DNA from: Paenibacillus sp. FSL K6-3182
GTDB taxonomy: Bacteria > Bacillota > Bacilli > Paenibacillales > Paenibacillaceae
Direction of reading: 5' to 3'
DNA length: 64,000 nucleotides
Assembly: GCF_037976325.1 (NCBI RefSeq)
Contig: NZ_CP150265.1
Span: 3,343,501 to 3,407,500 of the forward strand
Shown here: positions 53,529 through 62,014 of the stretch, piece by piece
How the letters are laid out: each line of letters begins with the position of its first letter
Position numbering within the stretch: position 1 is the stretch's first letter
Notes under the pieces: generated by a model
Databases searched by the model: none
What the model was told of the DNA's origin: nothing
Seen by the model: only the letters and a program-made list of their open reading frames with translations
Translations under genes and position numbers: made by a program

Positions 53529-54305
53529 GTGACCGCATTGGAATCGAAACAATGGTACATGGAATACAAAATACATAAAAACCGCCCGGGATTACTTGGA
53601 GATATCGCCTCATTGCTCGGTATGCTTGAGGTTAATATTATGACAATTAACGGTGTGGAAGATAGAACAAGGGGCATGCTGCTTCAAACTGACGATGATG
53701 AGAAGATTGAGTTGCTTGGCAAAATGCTGCAAAAAGTAGATAATATTACTGTTAACAAACTGAGAACGCCTACAATTGTAGATATTTTGGCAGTGCGACA
53801 TGGACGCTACATTGAGCGTGACTCTGATGATCGCAAGACGTTTCGTTTTACACGCGATGAGTTGGGCATTTTGGTCGATTTTTTGGGTGAAGTGTTTAAA
53901 CGAGACGGCAATCAGGTTATAGGAGTAAGAGGGATGCCGCGAGTTGGGAAGACGGAATCCATTATTGCAGGAAGCGTATGCTCGAACAAACGATGGTCCT
54001 TTGTGTCCTCCACCTTATTGCGCCAGACGGTTAGAAGCCAGATGTCAGAGGACGAAATGCAGCCAAATACGATTTTTATCATTGATGGCATCGTCAGTAC
54101 GATTCGTTCAAATGAAAAGCATTACAGCTTGCTTCAGGAAATTATGGCTATGCCATCAACTAAAGTAATTGAGCATCCGGACATATTTATTAAGGAATCC
54201 AATTACGATTACAGCCATTTTGATATTATTGTTGAATTACGGAACAACCCAGATGAAGAAATTTCTTATGAGTCCTTTACAACTAACTATACAGACGATT
54301 TCTAA
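53529..54305 (+). CDS. ymfK: ACT domain / P-loop protein YmfK (DUF3388)
   Basis: A 258-residue protein with an N-terminal ACT-type ligand-binding domain (about residues 10-75: YKIHKNRPGLLGDIASLLGMLEVN) followed by a nucleotide-binding-like domain with a Walker A motif GMPRVGKT at about 135-142 and a possible Walker B IFIIDG near 178. ACT domains usually sense amino acids; coupling to an apparent NTPase is unusual. Family DUF3388, function unknown. GTG 53529 is listed, but TTG 53538 is better spaced from AGGACGGTGA and may be the true start. Confidence 0.85.
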   Translation: MTALESKQWYMEYKIHKNRPGLLGDIASLLGMLEVNIMTINGVEDRTRGMLLQTDDDEKIELLGKMLQKVDNITVNKLRTPTIVDILAVRHGRYIERDSDDRKTFRFTRDELGILVDFLGEVFKRDGNQVIGVRGMPRVGKTESIIAGSVCSNKRWSFVSSTLLRQTVRSQMSEDEMQPNTIFIIDGIVSTIRSNEKHYSLLQEIMAMPSTKVIEHPDIFIKESNYDYSHFDIIVELRNNPDEEISYESFTTNYTDDF

Positions 54306-54323
54306 TCGGAAGGAGGCCGTCTC

Positions 54324-55274
54324 ATGTCTGACTTAGGAGAATTGCTTCGCAAGGCGAGAGAGCAACGTGGATTAACGCTTGATGATATTCAAGAAACGAC
54401 AAAAATTAGAAAACGGTATTTGGAAGCGATTGAAAGTGGAGACCACACGGTTTTGCCTGGTCCTTTTTATGTACGAGCATTTGTGAAAAATTACTCAGAA
54501 GCTGTTGGGCTTGATCCGGACGAAGTGCTTCGTTTGTATCAGCATGAGGTGCCTGCAGCGCCGGTAGAACAAATATCTGAGCCGATTGTATCAAGATCAC
54601 CAAGACGTGTGCAGTCCCAGTCTTCAGAAAGACTAGGGAAAATCGGCTTCAATGTGATGATGTGGTCGTTTCTTATTTTAATTGTTGTCGTCATCTGGGT
54701 GTATGTTATTAATAATGACACAGGTGGTGCCAAACAAACCGACAACAATACCAATATCACGGAAGTTTCAAAACCTCCAGCTACGAACGAGGGAGGAACC
54801 GCGGGCGGAAACGAAAACACGCCAACCGACAATCCAACACCGCCAACACCAACACAAGCACCAACAACGGTTACTTTCGGAAGCAAAGTAGGCAAAGCGG
54901 ATCAATATGATATCGGTCCTGTTGGCGTTGCCCATAAGGTTGAAGTTAAAGTGAGCGGCGGCAGAAGCTGGTTAGAGGTACGTTCAGACAGCAATCAAGG
55001 CGAGAAGCTTTATTCTGCGAATGCTGAGGACGGTAGTGTAGAATCATTTGAACTTACGGGTCCGCTTTATATCAATGTTGGTAGAGCAGATTTGACGGAA
55101 ATTAAGGTTGATGGCGTTATTGTTCCTGACGGGGACAGAGCAGGCTCGAAGAAGCTGCTGCTTAAACCTCTAATTGACGAAAACGCTGCAACAGGTGGAA
55201 ATACTGATACTGGAACTGAATCTGGCACTAACACAGGTACAGGTACGGAAACGAATCAAACGAAAACGGAATAA
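54324..55274 (+). CDS. rodZ: RodZ-like cell-shape protein (YmfM)
   Basis: Bitopic membrane protein of 316 residues. Cytoplasmic helix-turn-helix domain (1-75: [34 protein letters not shown]), basic juxtamembrane stretch, single transmembrane helix (about 113-132), a Pro/Thr/Asn-rich external spacer, a DUF4115-type beta domain (about 190-285) and a Gly/Thr repeat tail. RodZ anchors MreB and the elongation machinery. ATG 54324 after GAAGGAGG. It lies upstream of pgsA in Bacillales. Confidence 0.92.
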   Translation: MSDLGELLRKAREQRGLTLDDIQETTKIRKRYLEAIESGDHTVLPGPFYVRAFVKNYSEAVGLDPDEVLRLYQHEVPAAPVEQISEPIVSRSPRRVQSQSSERLGKIGFNVMMWSFLILIVVVIWVYVINNDTGGAKQTDNNTNITEVSKPPATNEGGTAGGNENTPTDNPTPPTPTQAPTTVTFGSKVGKADQYDIGPVGVAHKVEVKVSGGRSWLEVRSDSNQGEKLYSANAEDGSVESFELTGPLYINVGRADLTEIKVDGVIVPDGDRAGSKKLLLKPLIDENAATGGNTDTGTESGTNTGTGTETNQTKTE

Positions 55275-55302
55275 TGATTACCGTAACAAAGGAGAGATTG
55301 AA

Positions 55303-55797
55303 TTGGCATCAGAAAATGCATTTGATATTGTATCCAAGGTGGATATGCAAGAATTAGCCAATGCGATTAAGCAGGCGGAGCGGGAAATTGAAACACGCTT
55401 TGATTTCAAAGGCAGCAAGAGTTCCATTGCACTTGAGAAGGAAGATCTTGTTGTTGCTTCAGAGGATGAGTATAAGCTTAAGAGTGTGCTGGACATTTTA
55501 TTATCCAAAATGGTAAAACGCGGAGTTCCAATTAAAAATATGGACTACGGAAAAATTGAAGGTGCTTCCGGCAATACGGTTCGTCAGCGCATTAAGCTAA
55601 GACAGGGTATTGAGCAGGATGTTTCAAAAAAAATTAATATACTTATCCGCGATTCAAAGCTGAAGGTAAAAAGCTTGATTCAAGGCGACCAACTGCGCGT
55701 TTCTGGAAAAAGCTTAGATGATTTGCAAGCTGTTATGAAGCTGCTTAGGGAAGCTGATTTGCCTGTAGAGCTTCAATTTACTAATTATCGTTCCTAA
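55303..55797 (+). CDS. yajQ: YajQ-family nucleotide-binding protein
   Basis: A 164-residue protein of the YajQ/UPF0234 family; members bind nucleotides and, in some Proteobacteria, cyclic di-GMP. Seen: [32 protein letters not shown], and the C-terminal [35 protein letters not shown] 55303 lies 8 bases after AAAGGAG and gives the standard N-terminus; the frame is open upstream into rodZ but in a Thr-rich shadow. Cellular role in Firmicutes unclear. Confidence 0.93.
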   Translation: MASENAFDIVSKVDMQELANAIKQAEREIETRFDFKGSKSSIALEKEDLVVASEDEYKLKSVLDILLSKMVKRGVPIKNMDYGKIEGASGNTVRQRIKLRQGIEQDVSKKINILIRDSKLKVKSLIQGDQLRVSGKSLDDLQAVMKLLREADLPVELQFTNYRS

Positions 55798-55895
55798 CAA
55801 GCAAAAACACCTTCAGCGTCCTCTGGATGCCGAAGCAGCTTTGACGAAGAAATATAAGATGAGTAGGTGCAAAATATATACTTTCTTATATTTAA

Positions 55896-55942
55896 AAAGG
55901 CTTCGTTTCATCGGTTTCCGAGAAACGGGGCTTTTCGTTTTG
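55896..55942 (+). terminator. Terminator after yajQ
   Basis: AAGGCTTCGTTTC pairs with GAAACGGGGCTTTT (three G-U pairs), enclosing an inner TCGG/CCGA stem; the tail is TTTTCGTTTT. Ends the rodZ-yajQ unit. Confidence 0.75.
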
Positions 55943-55979
55943 GTAAAGCCATAGATGAAAAATGAGGCTTTAGCCGCTT

Positions 55980-56008
55980 TTGACACGTGTAATGGCATGT
56001 ATTATACT
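55980..56008 (+). promoter_or_regulatory. Strong sigma-A promoter upstream of the 47-codon ORF and pgsA
   Basis: Consensus TTGACA (55980-55985) and TATACT (56003-56008) with a 17-base spacer. Transcription would start near 56015. Confidence 0.85.
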
Positions 56009-56048
56009 TGTTTAGACAGCTTTACAGTTGGATCTGGGGGATACATAG

Positions 56049-56192
56049 ATGAGAGAAAAAACACATGCGGTCACTCAAAGCTGCTTAACAAATGAATTGC
56101 AGCTGGGACAAAAATCTGATTTTTTTTACAAACAAAGGGTTCGCGTAACGCACACCTATGAGTTAGATCGATCTGAGGAGGGAATTGCGTGA
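56049..56192 (+). CDS. 47-codon ORF translationally coupled to pgsA
   Basis: ATG 56049 is 8 bases after a GGGGGA ribosome site and lies about 35 bases from the predicted transcript start of a consensus promoter. The frame runs 47 codons and its TGA stop overlaps the GTG start of pgsA (GTGA, 56189-56192), the classic coupling arrangement. The product is hydrophilic and mixed-charge, starts MREKTHAV, contains one cysteine and ends LDRSEEGIA, with no membrane segment. The pgsA ribosome site GAGGAGGG is inside the ORF. It could be a real small protein or a leader peptide controlling pgsA; I recognise no family. Confidence 0.55.
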   Translation: MREKTHAVTQSCLTNELQLGQKSDFFYKQRVRVTHTYELDRSEEGIA

Positions 56193-56764
56193 ATCTGGCG
56201 AACCGCATTACACTAGCCAGAATATTTTTGGTGCCGGTTATTATGTTTTTTCTGCTTATTAAAGTGGATTTGGGGTCGTTCACGATTTCTGACTTCTCCA
56301 TTACATACAATCAAATTGCAGCGGCACTCATTTTTATTGTGGCAGCAAGTACAGACGGTCTAGATGGTTATATTGCAAGGAAAAACAAAATTGTAACTAA
56401 CCTCGGCAAGCTGCTTGACCCTTTGGCGGATAAGCTTCTCGTGGCGGCAGTGCTCATTTCACTTGTTGAAATGGATAAACTTAATGCGCTGATTGCCATT
56501 GTTATTATCAGTAGAGAGTTTGCTGTTACAGGACTTCGTCAAATCGCACTTTTAGAGGGTTCTGTTATGGCTGCCAGCACTTGGGGGAAATGGAAGACGG
56601 CGATTCAAATTACGATGATTATCGCTCTCCTTATTAATAATTTCCCATTCAATTTTATTGATTTTCCATTCGATGTTATTGCAAGCTGGGTAGCAGCTGC
56701 TATTACGGTTTACTCAGGCATTGATTATTTCTTGAAAAACAAACATCTGATTCCGGTAGAATAA
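56189..56764 (+). CDS. pgsA: CDP-diacylglycerol--glycerol-3-phosphate 3-phosphatidyltransferase
   Basis: Membrane enzyme of 191 residues that makes phosphatidylglycerol phosphate. The CDP-alcohol phosphotransferase motif is complete: DGLDGYIARKNKIVTNLG...LDPLADK, with the D-D-G-A-R-G-D-D pattern. Several hydrophobic helices. GTG 56189 follows GAGGAGGG by 6 bases and gives MNLANRITLARIF. CdsA earlier in the window supplies its substrate. Confidence 0.96.
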   Translation: MNLANRITLARIFLVPVIMFFLLIKVDLGSFTISDFSITYNQIAAALIFIVAASTDGLDGYIARKNKIVTNLGKLLDPLADKLLVAAVLISLVEMDKLNALIAIVIISREFAVTGLRQIALLEGSVMAASTWGKWKTAIQITMIIALLINNFPFNFIDFPFDVIASWVAAAITVYSGIDYFLKNKHLIPVE

Positions 56765-56767
56765 TGG

Positions 56768-56805
56768 TAAAGCATCTTTCCGTCAAAAAGGGGAGATGCT
56801 TTTGC
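56768..56805 (+). terminator. Terminator after pgsA
   Basis: AAAGCATCT (56769-56777 region) pairs with AGATGCTTT (56794-56803 region), extended inward by TCC/GGG pairing, followed by TTTTGCTT. Moderate T-tract. Confidence 0.7.
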
Positions 56806-56856
56806 TTATATGGCTATAATTACTCATACATTTGAATATGAAGGAGAACTTGAATC

Positions 56857-58107
56857 ATGAAAGCAGAAATTATTGCAGTCGGGACAGAGCTGCTGCTCGG
56901 GCAAATTGTTAACACGAATGCCCAATACTTATCGCAGAAGCTTGCAGAGTTGGGTGTAGACGTCTATTTTCAGACTGTAGTTGGGGATAATTCTGCTCGC
57001 CTGAGGCAAGCCATTGAGATCGGCAGAAGCCGAGCGGATTTGCTTGTTTTTACTGGCGGACTCGGACCAACACAAGATGATCTTACAAAAGATGTATTAG
57101 CTGATTATTTGAACCGTGAGCTGAGTATTCATGAGCCGTCTATGTCAGCAATTGAGCAGATGTTCAGCTCGCGCGGCATTCATATGGTGGAGAGCAATCG
57201 TCGTCAGGCTTTGATGATCGATGGCGGGGTTCCGTTGGAAAATACTACAGGCTTAGCTGTTGGCAACGGTTTGTCTGTTGATGGAACACTTTATTTGCTG
57301 CTGCCGGGACCGCCGCGTGAAATGAAGCCGATGATGGAAGATGCCGGTGAACGGTGGCTGCGTTCGATGATGGGAGAGGCCAATCCGCTTTATTCTCGCA
57401 TTTTAAAGTTTGCGGGGATAGGTGAATCCAACCTCGAAGCTAAGCTTCTGGATCTGATTGATGGGCAGCTTGATCCTACGATCGCACCATATGCAAAGGA
57501 AGGCGAGGTTTCGATACGCGTATCGACCAAAGCGAGCTCTTCCATTGAGGCTGATCTGAAAATCGATAAAAGTGTGCAGCAGATTAAGGAGCGGGTAGGC
57601 GAATATTTGTATGCAGAGCAGGATATCCCTCTGGAGGAGGAGGTTATACACCTGCTGAGAGCCTCAAGACGCAAGCTGGCGAGCGCGGAAAGCATTAGTG
57701 GGGGTTTGCTTGCCGAGCTAATTACAAACGTTCCTGGAAGCAGTGGAGAGTACGTAGGAGGGGTTGTCACCTACACCAATATAATGAAGCATCATTTGCT
57801 CAGCATTCCGATGACTCAGCTTGAAGGCGAAGGGGCTCCTGGAGCGATTAGCGATTCGACTGCCGCTTTAATGGCAGAGCGGGTTCGAGAACTCTCCGAT
57901 GCTGATTTTGGCGTTTCTTTGACAGGAGTTGCTGGTCCAGCACAATCAGAAGGCAAGCCAGTGGGGCTTGTCTATGTAGGAATTGCCGAGCGCGGCAAAC
58001 CGACCGCTGTTCATACGCTGAATTTGAGTGGCGGCAGAGGCATGATCAGAATGAGAGCAGTAAAGTCTGCTTTGTATCGTTTGTGGCTTGCGCTGCAAGC
58101 ACGGTAA
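56857..58107 (+). CDS. cinA: CinA-family protein (competence/damage-inducible)
   Basis: A 416-residue protein with an N-terminal MoaB/MogA-like domain (IIAVGTELLLGQIVNTNAQYLS, FTGGLGPTQDDLTKDVLA) and a C-terminal CinA domain (about 255-416: ASAESISGGLLAELITNVPGSS, GVAGPAQSEGKPVGLVYVG), the latter resembling nicotinamide-nucleotide amidases. Usually next to recA and induced in competence in Gram-positives. ATG 56857 after GAAGGAGAAC. Confidence 0.95.
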   Translation: MKAEIIAVGTELLLGQIVNTNAQYLSQKLAELGVDVYFQTVVGDNSARLRQAIEIGRSRADLLVFTGGLGPTQDDLTKDVLADYLNRELSIHEPSMSAIEQMFSSRGIHMVESNRRQALMIDGGVPLENTTGLAVGNGLSVDGTLYLLLPGPPREMKPMMEDAGERWLRSMMGEANPLYSRILKFAGIGESNLEAKLLDLIDGQLDPTIAPYAKEGEVSIRVSTKASSSIEADLKIDKSVQQIKERVGEYLYAEQDIPLEEEVIHLLRASRRKLASAESISGGLLAELITNVPGSSGEYVGGVVTYTNIMKHHLLSIPMTQLEGEGAPGAISDSTAALMAERVRELSDADFGVSLTGVAGPAQSEGKPVGLVYVGIAERGKPTAVHTLNLSGGRGMIRMRAVKSALYRLWLALQAR

Positions 58108-58168
58108 TTTTGCTGATTAGGAATGGCAGATGCATGTTTGGCAAATGGATGATTGCCATAAATAATGT

Positions 58169-58197
58169 TTGTCAATTGACGGTTTGACCGTTATAAT
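58169..58197 (+). promoter_or_regulatory. Strong promoter between cinA and recA with overlapping dyads
   Basis: TTGTCA (58169-58174) and TATAAT (58192-58197), spacer 17. The palindrome GTCAATTGAC (58171-58180) overlaps the -35 box, and ACGGT-TTG-ACCGT (58179-58191) fills the spacer. The start would be near 58204, immediately before the terminator hairpin listed next. Confidence 0.75.
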
Positions 58198-58216
58198 AAA
58201 GCTTAGTTATCGGAAG

Positions 58217-58252
58217 AACCGTAGCGAAGATTACCTTTGCTGCGGTTTTTTT
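58217..58252 (+). terminator. Terminator between cinA and recA
   Basis: AACCGTAGCGAAG, loop ATTAC, CTTTGCTGCGGTT with two non-Watson-Crick positions (58217-58248 region), followed by six to seven T residues. It ends cinA transcripts and would also stop the upstream promoter after about 50 nt. Confidence 0.85.
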
Positions 58253-58282
58253 ATGTCCATTTAAGGGGGCGAAGCGAAAAGG

Positions 58283-58296
58283 CGAATGTATGTTCG
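58283..58296. promoter_or_regulatory. LexA (DinR) box upstream of recA
   Basis: CGAATGTATGTTCG differs at one position from the Gram-positive SOS box CGAACnnnnGTTCG and lies 10 bases upstream of the recA -35 box. It supports DNA-damage control of recA and recX. Confidence 0.75.
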
Positions 58297-58305
58297 AAAA
58301 AATGC

Positions 58306-58334
58306 TTGTCAACCTGCCGGAAAAAAGGTATCAT
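58306..58334 (+). promoter_or_regulatory. recA promoter
   Basis: TTGTCA (58306-58311) and TATCAT (58329-58334), spacer 17; start near 58341, a leader of only about 25 bases. Confidence 0.75.
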
Positions 58335-58365
58335 AAAATTATAAATAAAGAAGGATGTGAGTTTC

Positions 58366-59415
58366 TTGTCGGATCGTCGCGCTGCACTAGAAATGGCTTT
58401 GCGTCAAATTGAGAAACAATTTGGTAAAGGCTCCATCATGAAATTGGGAGAATCCACACACATGCAAGTTGAGACCGTGCCTAGCGGTTCGCTTGCTCTA
58501 GATATTGCTTTGGGAATAGGCGGATTACCGCGTGGACGGGTTATCGAAATATATGGACCAGAATCTTCTGGTAAAACGACAGTAGCTCTTCACGCGATTG
58601 CTGAGGTTCAAAAAATTGGCGGACAAGCTGCCTTTATCGATGCCGAGCATGCGCTTGACCCGCTTTATGCAAGCAAGCTTGGTGTAAATATTGATGAGCT
58701 ATTGCTTTCGCAGCCTGATACAGGCGAACAAGCTTTGGAAATTGCCGAAGCTCTTGTAAGAAGCGGCGCGGTAGATATTATCGTTATTGACTCCGTTGCG
58801 GCACTCGTACCGAAAGCTGAAATCGAAGGCGATATGGGTGATTCTCACGTAGGTCTTCAAGCTCGTCTGATGTCTCAGGCTTTGAGAAAGCTATCGGGAG
58901 CAATTAGCAAATCGAAAACAATTGCGATCTTTATTAACCAATTGCGTGAGAAAGTCGGCGTTATGTTCGGTAACCCCGAGACAACACCAGGCGGACGCGC
59001 ATTGAAATTCTACTCGAGCGTACGTCTTGACGTTCGTCGTATTGAGACGCTAAAGCAAGGCAATGACATGATAGGTAACCGTACTCGTATTAAGGTTGTT
59101 AAGAACAAGGTTGCTCCACCGTTTAAGCAAGCTGAGGTGGACATCATGTACGGCGAAGGTATTTCCAGAGAAGGTACGCTTGTTGATATCGGTGTTGAGA
59201 TGGATATCGTTCAGAAGAGCGGAGCATGGTTCTCTTACAATGGCGAGCGTCTGGGCCAAGGTCGTGAGAATGCGAAGCAGTATTTGAAAGATCACAAGGA
59301 TGTTGCCGAAGTTATTGAAAAGCAAATTCGCGATGCGAGCAACTTGTCTGCAGCAGCAACTCAGGCTAATTTCAAACCTGATGAAGACGATGAAGAGTTC
59401 GAAGATCTAGAATAA
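58366..59415 (+). CDS. recA: Recombinase RecA
   Basis: Central recombinase and SOS co-protease, 349 residues. Walker [10 protein letters not shown] starts at residue 64; [24 protein letters not shown] and the DNA-binding [31 protein letters not shown] are intact; acidic C-terminal tail. TTG 58366 gives [20 protein letters not shown], like known RecA, and is spaced properly from AAGGATGTGA; GTG 58357 lies inside that ribosome site and is rejected. Confidence 0.98.
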   Translation: MSDRRAALEMALRQIEKQFGKGSIMKLGESTHMQVETVPSGSLALDIALGIGGLPRGRVIEIYGPESSGKTTVALHAIAEVQKIGGQAAFIDAEHALDPLYASKLGVNIDELLLSQPDTGEQALEIAEALVRSGAVDIIVIDSVAALVPKAEIEGDMGDSHVGLQARLMSQALRKLSGAISKSKTIAIFINQLREKVGVMFGNPETTPGGRALKFYSSVRLDVRRIETLKQGNDMIGNRTRIKVVKNKVAPPFKQAEVDIMYGEGISREGTLVDIGVEMDIVQKSGAWFSYNGERLGQGRENAKQYLKDHKDVAEVIEKQIRDASNLSAAATQANFKPDEDDEEFEDLE

Positions 59416-59441
59416 ATTGTCCGGCAATTATACGTGTTGAT

Positions 59442-59471
59442 GCTTCGCCGTCCTGTTAGGGACGGCGAAGC
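59442..59471 (+). terminator. Hairpin between recA and recX
   Basis: GCTTCGCCGTCC (59442-59453), loop TGTTAG, GGACGGCGAAGC (59460-59471): a perfect 12-bp stem. The tail TGTGTTTAG is not a proper T-run, so it likely only reduces read-through from recA into recX. Confidence 0.6.
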
Positions 59472-59494
59472 TGTGTTTAGAGAGGATGTACCGT

Positions 59495-60199
59495 ATGACC
59501 CAAAGGCATTCAAGAACCGAAGAAGAATGGATGATATTATCCGTTAAGCAAGACAAAAAAGAACGGAAATTATACCATCTCTTTGCCGAGTCAGAGAAAG
59601 CTATACTGTCCGTGCATGAAGATATATTGATTCGTTATCGATTGACCAAGGGACAACTTGTAACCGAAGCTCAGGCCGATGAAATACGAATGGAAGATGA
59701 GCGCTATCGGGGATATATAATGGCTATCGCTTATTTGGGAGCTAGACCGCGAACGAGAAAGCAGATTGAGCAATATTTGAATCGCAAGTTTTTTGAAGCT
59801 GACAATATTCAGTATGCCCTTGACCGTTTAGAAAGAGAGCATATTGTGGATGATGAACAATATGCACGCCAATTTGCGACCAGCCGACTTAAGAATCGCT
59901 TAAAGGGTCGACGGTTCATTCAACAAGAGCTGCAACAGCGAGGCGTGTCGAAAGAAGCCGCAGCAGAAGCAATCGGTTCACTGGACCAGAAAGTGGAATT
60001 AGCATCTGCTAAGAAGGCTGCGGAGAAGAAATGGCGATCTTTAAAAGGCGAACCATTTGAGAAAAAACGTAAGCTTATGGGGTATTTAATGCGCAGCGGC
60101 TTTCCGGGAGATATCGTGAAAGACGTGATAAAGTCGATCGATCTGGATGGGGAAGAAGACTCATTCGAGGAAGATGATGGGCTTTTGCTTGACAATTGA
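59495..60199 (+). CDS. recX: Regulatory protein RecX
   Basis: Modulator of RecA filaments, 234 residues, built from helical three-helix repeats. Seen: ALDRLEREHIVDDEQYARQFATSRLKNRLKGRRFIQQELQQRGVSKEAAAEAI, the core RecX block, and an acidic C-terminus. ATG 59495 is 8 bases after AGAGGA; ATG 59486 abuts that site and is unlikely. Placement after recA and the hairpin agree with low-level co-expression. Confidence 0.9.
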   Translation: MTQRHSRTEEEWMILSVKQDKKERKLYHLFAESEKAILSVHEDILIRYRLTKGQLVTEAQADEIRMEDERYRGYIMAIAYLGARPRTRKQIEQYLNRKFFEADNIQYALDRLEREHIVDDEQYARQFATSRLKNRLKGRRFIQQELQQRGVSKEAAAEAIGSLDQKVELASAKKAAEKKWRSLKGEPFEKKRKLMGYLMRSGFPGDIVKDVIKSIDLDGEEDSFEEDDGLLLDN

Positions 60200-60218
60200 T
60201 TTTACGAAAAGATAAAAT
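60189..60218 (+). promoter_or_regulatory. Candidate rny promoter inside the recX end
   Basis: TTGACA (60189-60194) and TAAAAT (60213-60218), spacer 18. The transcript would have a leader of about 155 bases before rny. Confidence 0.55.
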
Positions 60219-60237
60219 GAGGTTGTATTCCTTCATT

Positions 60238-60272
60238 ATTGAATCAATTTTCCTTCCAAAAGTTGATTCAAT
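60238..60272 (+). promoter_or_regulatory. rny leader hairpin
   Basis: ATTGAATCAATTTT (60238-60251) and AAAA-G-TTGATTCAAT (60258-60272) pair over 14 positions with one bulged G and a CCTTCC loop. Flanking ACGAAAA (60204-60210) and TTTTCGT (60279-60285) could extend the structure on a longer transcript. AT-rich, no T-run directly after, so more likely a leader structure than a terminator. Confidence 0.5.
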
Positions 60273-60380
60273 ACGATTATTTTCGTCAAATTAGTAAATG
60301 TTTAAACGGTTTGAAGCCGGTTGAAAACCTAATATCATCCCAAGCAGTGCCTTGGTGTATGCAACAAGGAGGTGAACAAG

Positions 60381-61925
60381 ATGCCTAATGAGATCATTTG
60401 GATCTTGATCTGTCTCTTTGTTGGCGCAATATTCTTTGGGATTGGTTATTTTATTCGAAAGTCGATTGCCGAGGCCAAAATTTCAAGTGCTGAGCAGGCT
60501 GCTATTGTAATCGTAGAAAATGCGAAAAAAGAAGCGGAAGCTCAGAAGAAAGAAACTGTGCTAGAGGCAAAAGATGAAGTCCACAAACTTCGTTCCGAAG
60601 CCGAGAGAGACATTCGTGAACGTCGCAACGAGGCTCAACGTCAGGAAAGACGTTTGCTCCAAAAAGAGGAGTCGCTGGATAAAAAGTTAGAAGCGCTAGA
60701 ACGCAAAGAAGAAACTGTAGCCAACAAAGAAAAACGGATCGAAGAAACGCAAGAGCAGATCGACTCCATTTACAAGCAACAGTTAAGTGAATTGGAACGT
60801 ATATCGAGTCTGACAACGGAAGATGCGAAATCGATCATTTTATCCAATGTTGAACAGGAAGTACGACATGAGACAGCACAGATGATTAAAGAGATCGAGC
60901 AGCAAGCGAAAGAAGAGGCCGATAAGAAAGCCCGTGATATTATATCACTAGCTATTCAGCGCTGTGCGGCAGATCATGTGGCTGAGACGACGGTTTCCGT
61001 CGTAACCTTGCCTAATGAAGAAATGAAAGGCCGTATTATTGGGCGTGAAGGCCGTAATATCCGTGCTTTGGAAACATTGACTGGTATCGATCTTATTATC
61101 GACGATACACCGGAAGCGGTCATTTTATCTGGTTTCGACCCGATAAGACGCGAAATTGCCCGCACTTCTTTGGAAAAGCTTGTGGCTGACGGTCGTATCC
61201 ATCCTGCCCGCATTGAAGAAATGGTTGAAAAATCTCGTAAAGAAGTGGATGAGCGTATCCGTGAATACGGTGAGCAAGCTACTTTCGAGGTTGGCGTTCA
61301 TAGCTTGCATCCGGATTTAATCAAGATTTTAGGTCGATTGAAATATCGGACAAGTTATGGTCAAAACGTGCTGAAGCACTCAATGGAGGTCGCTTACTTG
61401 ACTGGATTGATGGCAGCAGAGCTTGGTCAAGATGTTACGCTCGCAAGGCGTGCAGGCTTGCTGCATGATATCGGTAAAGCGCTTGACCACGAAGTTGAAG
61501 GATCACACGTTGAGATCGGCGTTGAGCTCGCTAAGAAATACAAGGAGCATCCTGTCGTTATTAACAGTATTGCCTCCCATCACGGTGATACGGAAGCCAC
61601 TTCCGTTATCGCGATGCTCGTAGGAGCAGCAGATGCTTTGTCCGCTGCACGCCCAGGAGCTCGTCGTGAAACGCTTGAAACGTATATCAAACGTTTGGAG
61701 AAGCTTGAAGACATTTCCGAATCGTTTGAAGGCGTTGAAAAATCATACGCGATCCAAGCTGGCCGCGAAGTGCGCGTCATGGTGCAGCCAGAGAAAATCG
61801 ATGATACAGAAGCATTCCGACTCGCTCGTGATATTACGAAAAAAATCGAGAGCGAACTTGATTATCCGGGACATATTAAAGTTACGGTTATTCGTGAGAC
61901 ACGCGCGGTTGAATATGCAAAGTAA
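60381..61925 (+). CDS. rny: Ribonuclease Y
   Basis: Membrane-anchored endoribonuclease of 514 residues that starts mRNA decay. N-terminal transmembrane helix (about residues 4-24), long coiled coil (about 30-190), KH domain with [15 protein letters not shown] from residue 218, and an HD domain with the metal pair H362-D363 in [15 protein letters not shown] 60381 after AAGGAGGTG; GTG 60372 lies inside that site. Confidence 0.97.
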   Translation: MPNEIIWILICLFVGAIFFGIGYFIRKSIAEAKISSAEQAAIVIVENAKKEAEAQKKETVLEAKDEVHKLRSEAERDIRERRNEAQRQERRLLQKEESLDKKLEALERKEETVANKEKRIEETQEQIDSIYKQQLSELERISSLTTEDAKSIILSNVEQEVRHETAQMIKEIEQQAKEEADKKARDIISLAIQRCAADHVAETTVSVVTLPNEEMKGRIIGREGRNIRALETLTGIDLIIDDTPEAVILSGFDPIRREIARTSLEKLVADGRIHPARIEEMVEKSRKEVDERIREYGEQATFEVGVHSLHPDLIKILGRLKYRTSYGQNVLKHSMEVAYLTGLMAAELGQDVTLARRAGLLHDIGKALDHEVEGSHVEIGVELAKKYKEHPVVINSIASHHGDTEATSVIAMLVGAADALSAARPGARRETLETYIKRLEKLEDISESFEGVEKSYAIQAGREVRVMVQPEKIDDTEAFRLARDITKKIESELDYPGHIKVTVIRETRAVEYAK

Positions 61926-61949
61926 GTAAACAAAAAAATATAAGCTTTT

Positions 61950-61985
61950 CAGAAAAGTGGCTGCTAGTTAGCCACTTTTCTGTTT
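61950..61985 (+). terminator. Terminator after rny
   Basis: CAGAAAAGTGGCT (61950-61962), loop GCTAGTT, AGCCACTTTTCTG (61970-61982), perfect 13-bp stem followed by TTTGC; the A/T-rich base can pair bidirectionally but only a short T-run follows. Confidence 0.75.
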
Positions 61986-62014
61986 GCAGGCGTACAAAAA
62001 AGGAAGTGTAATGA

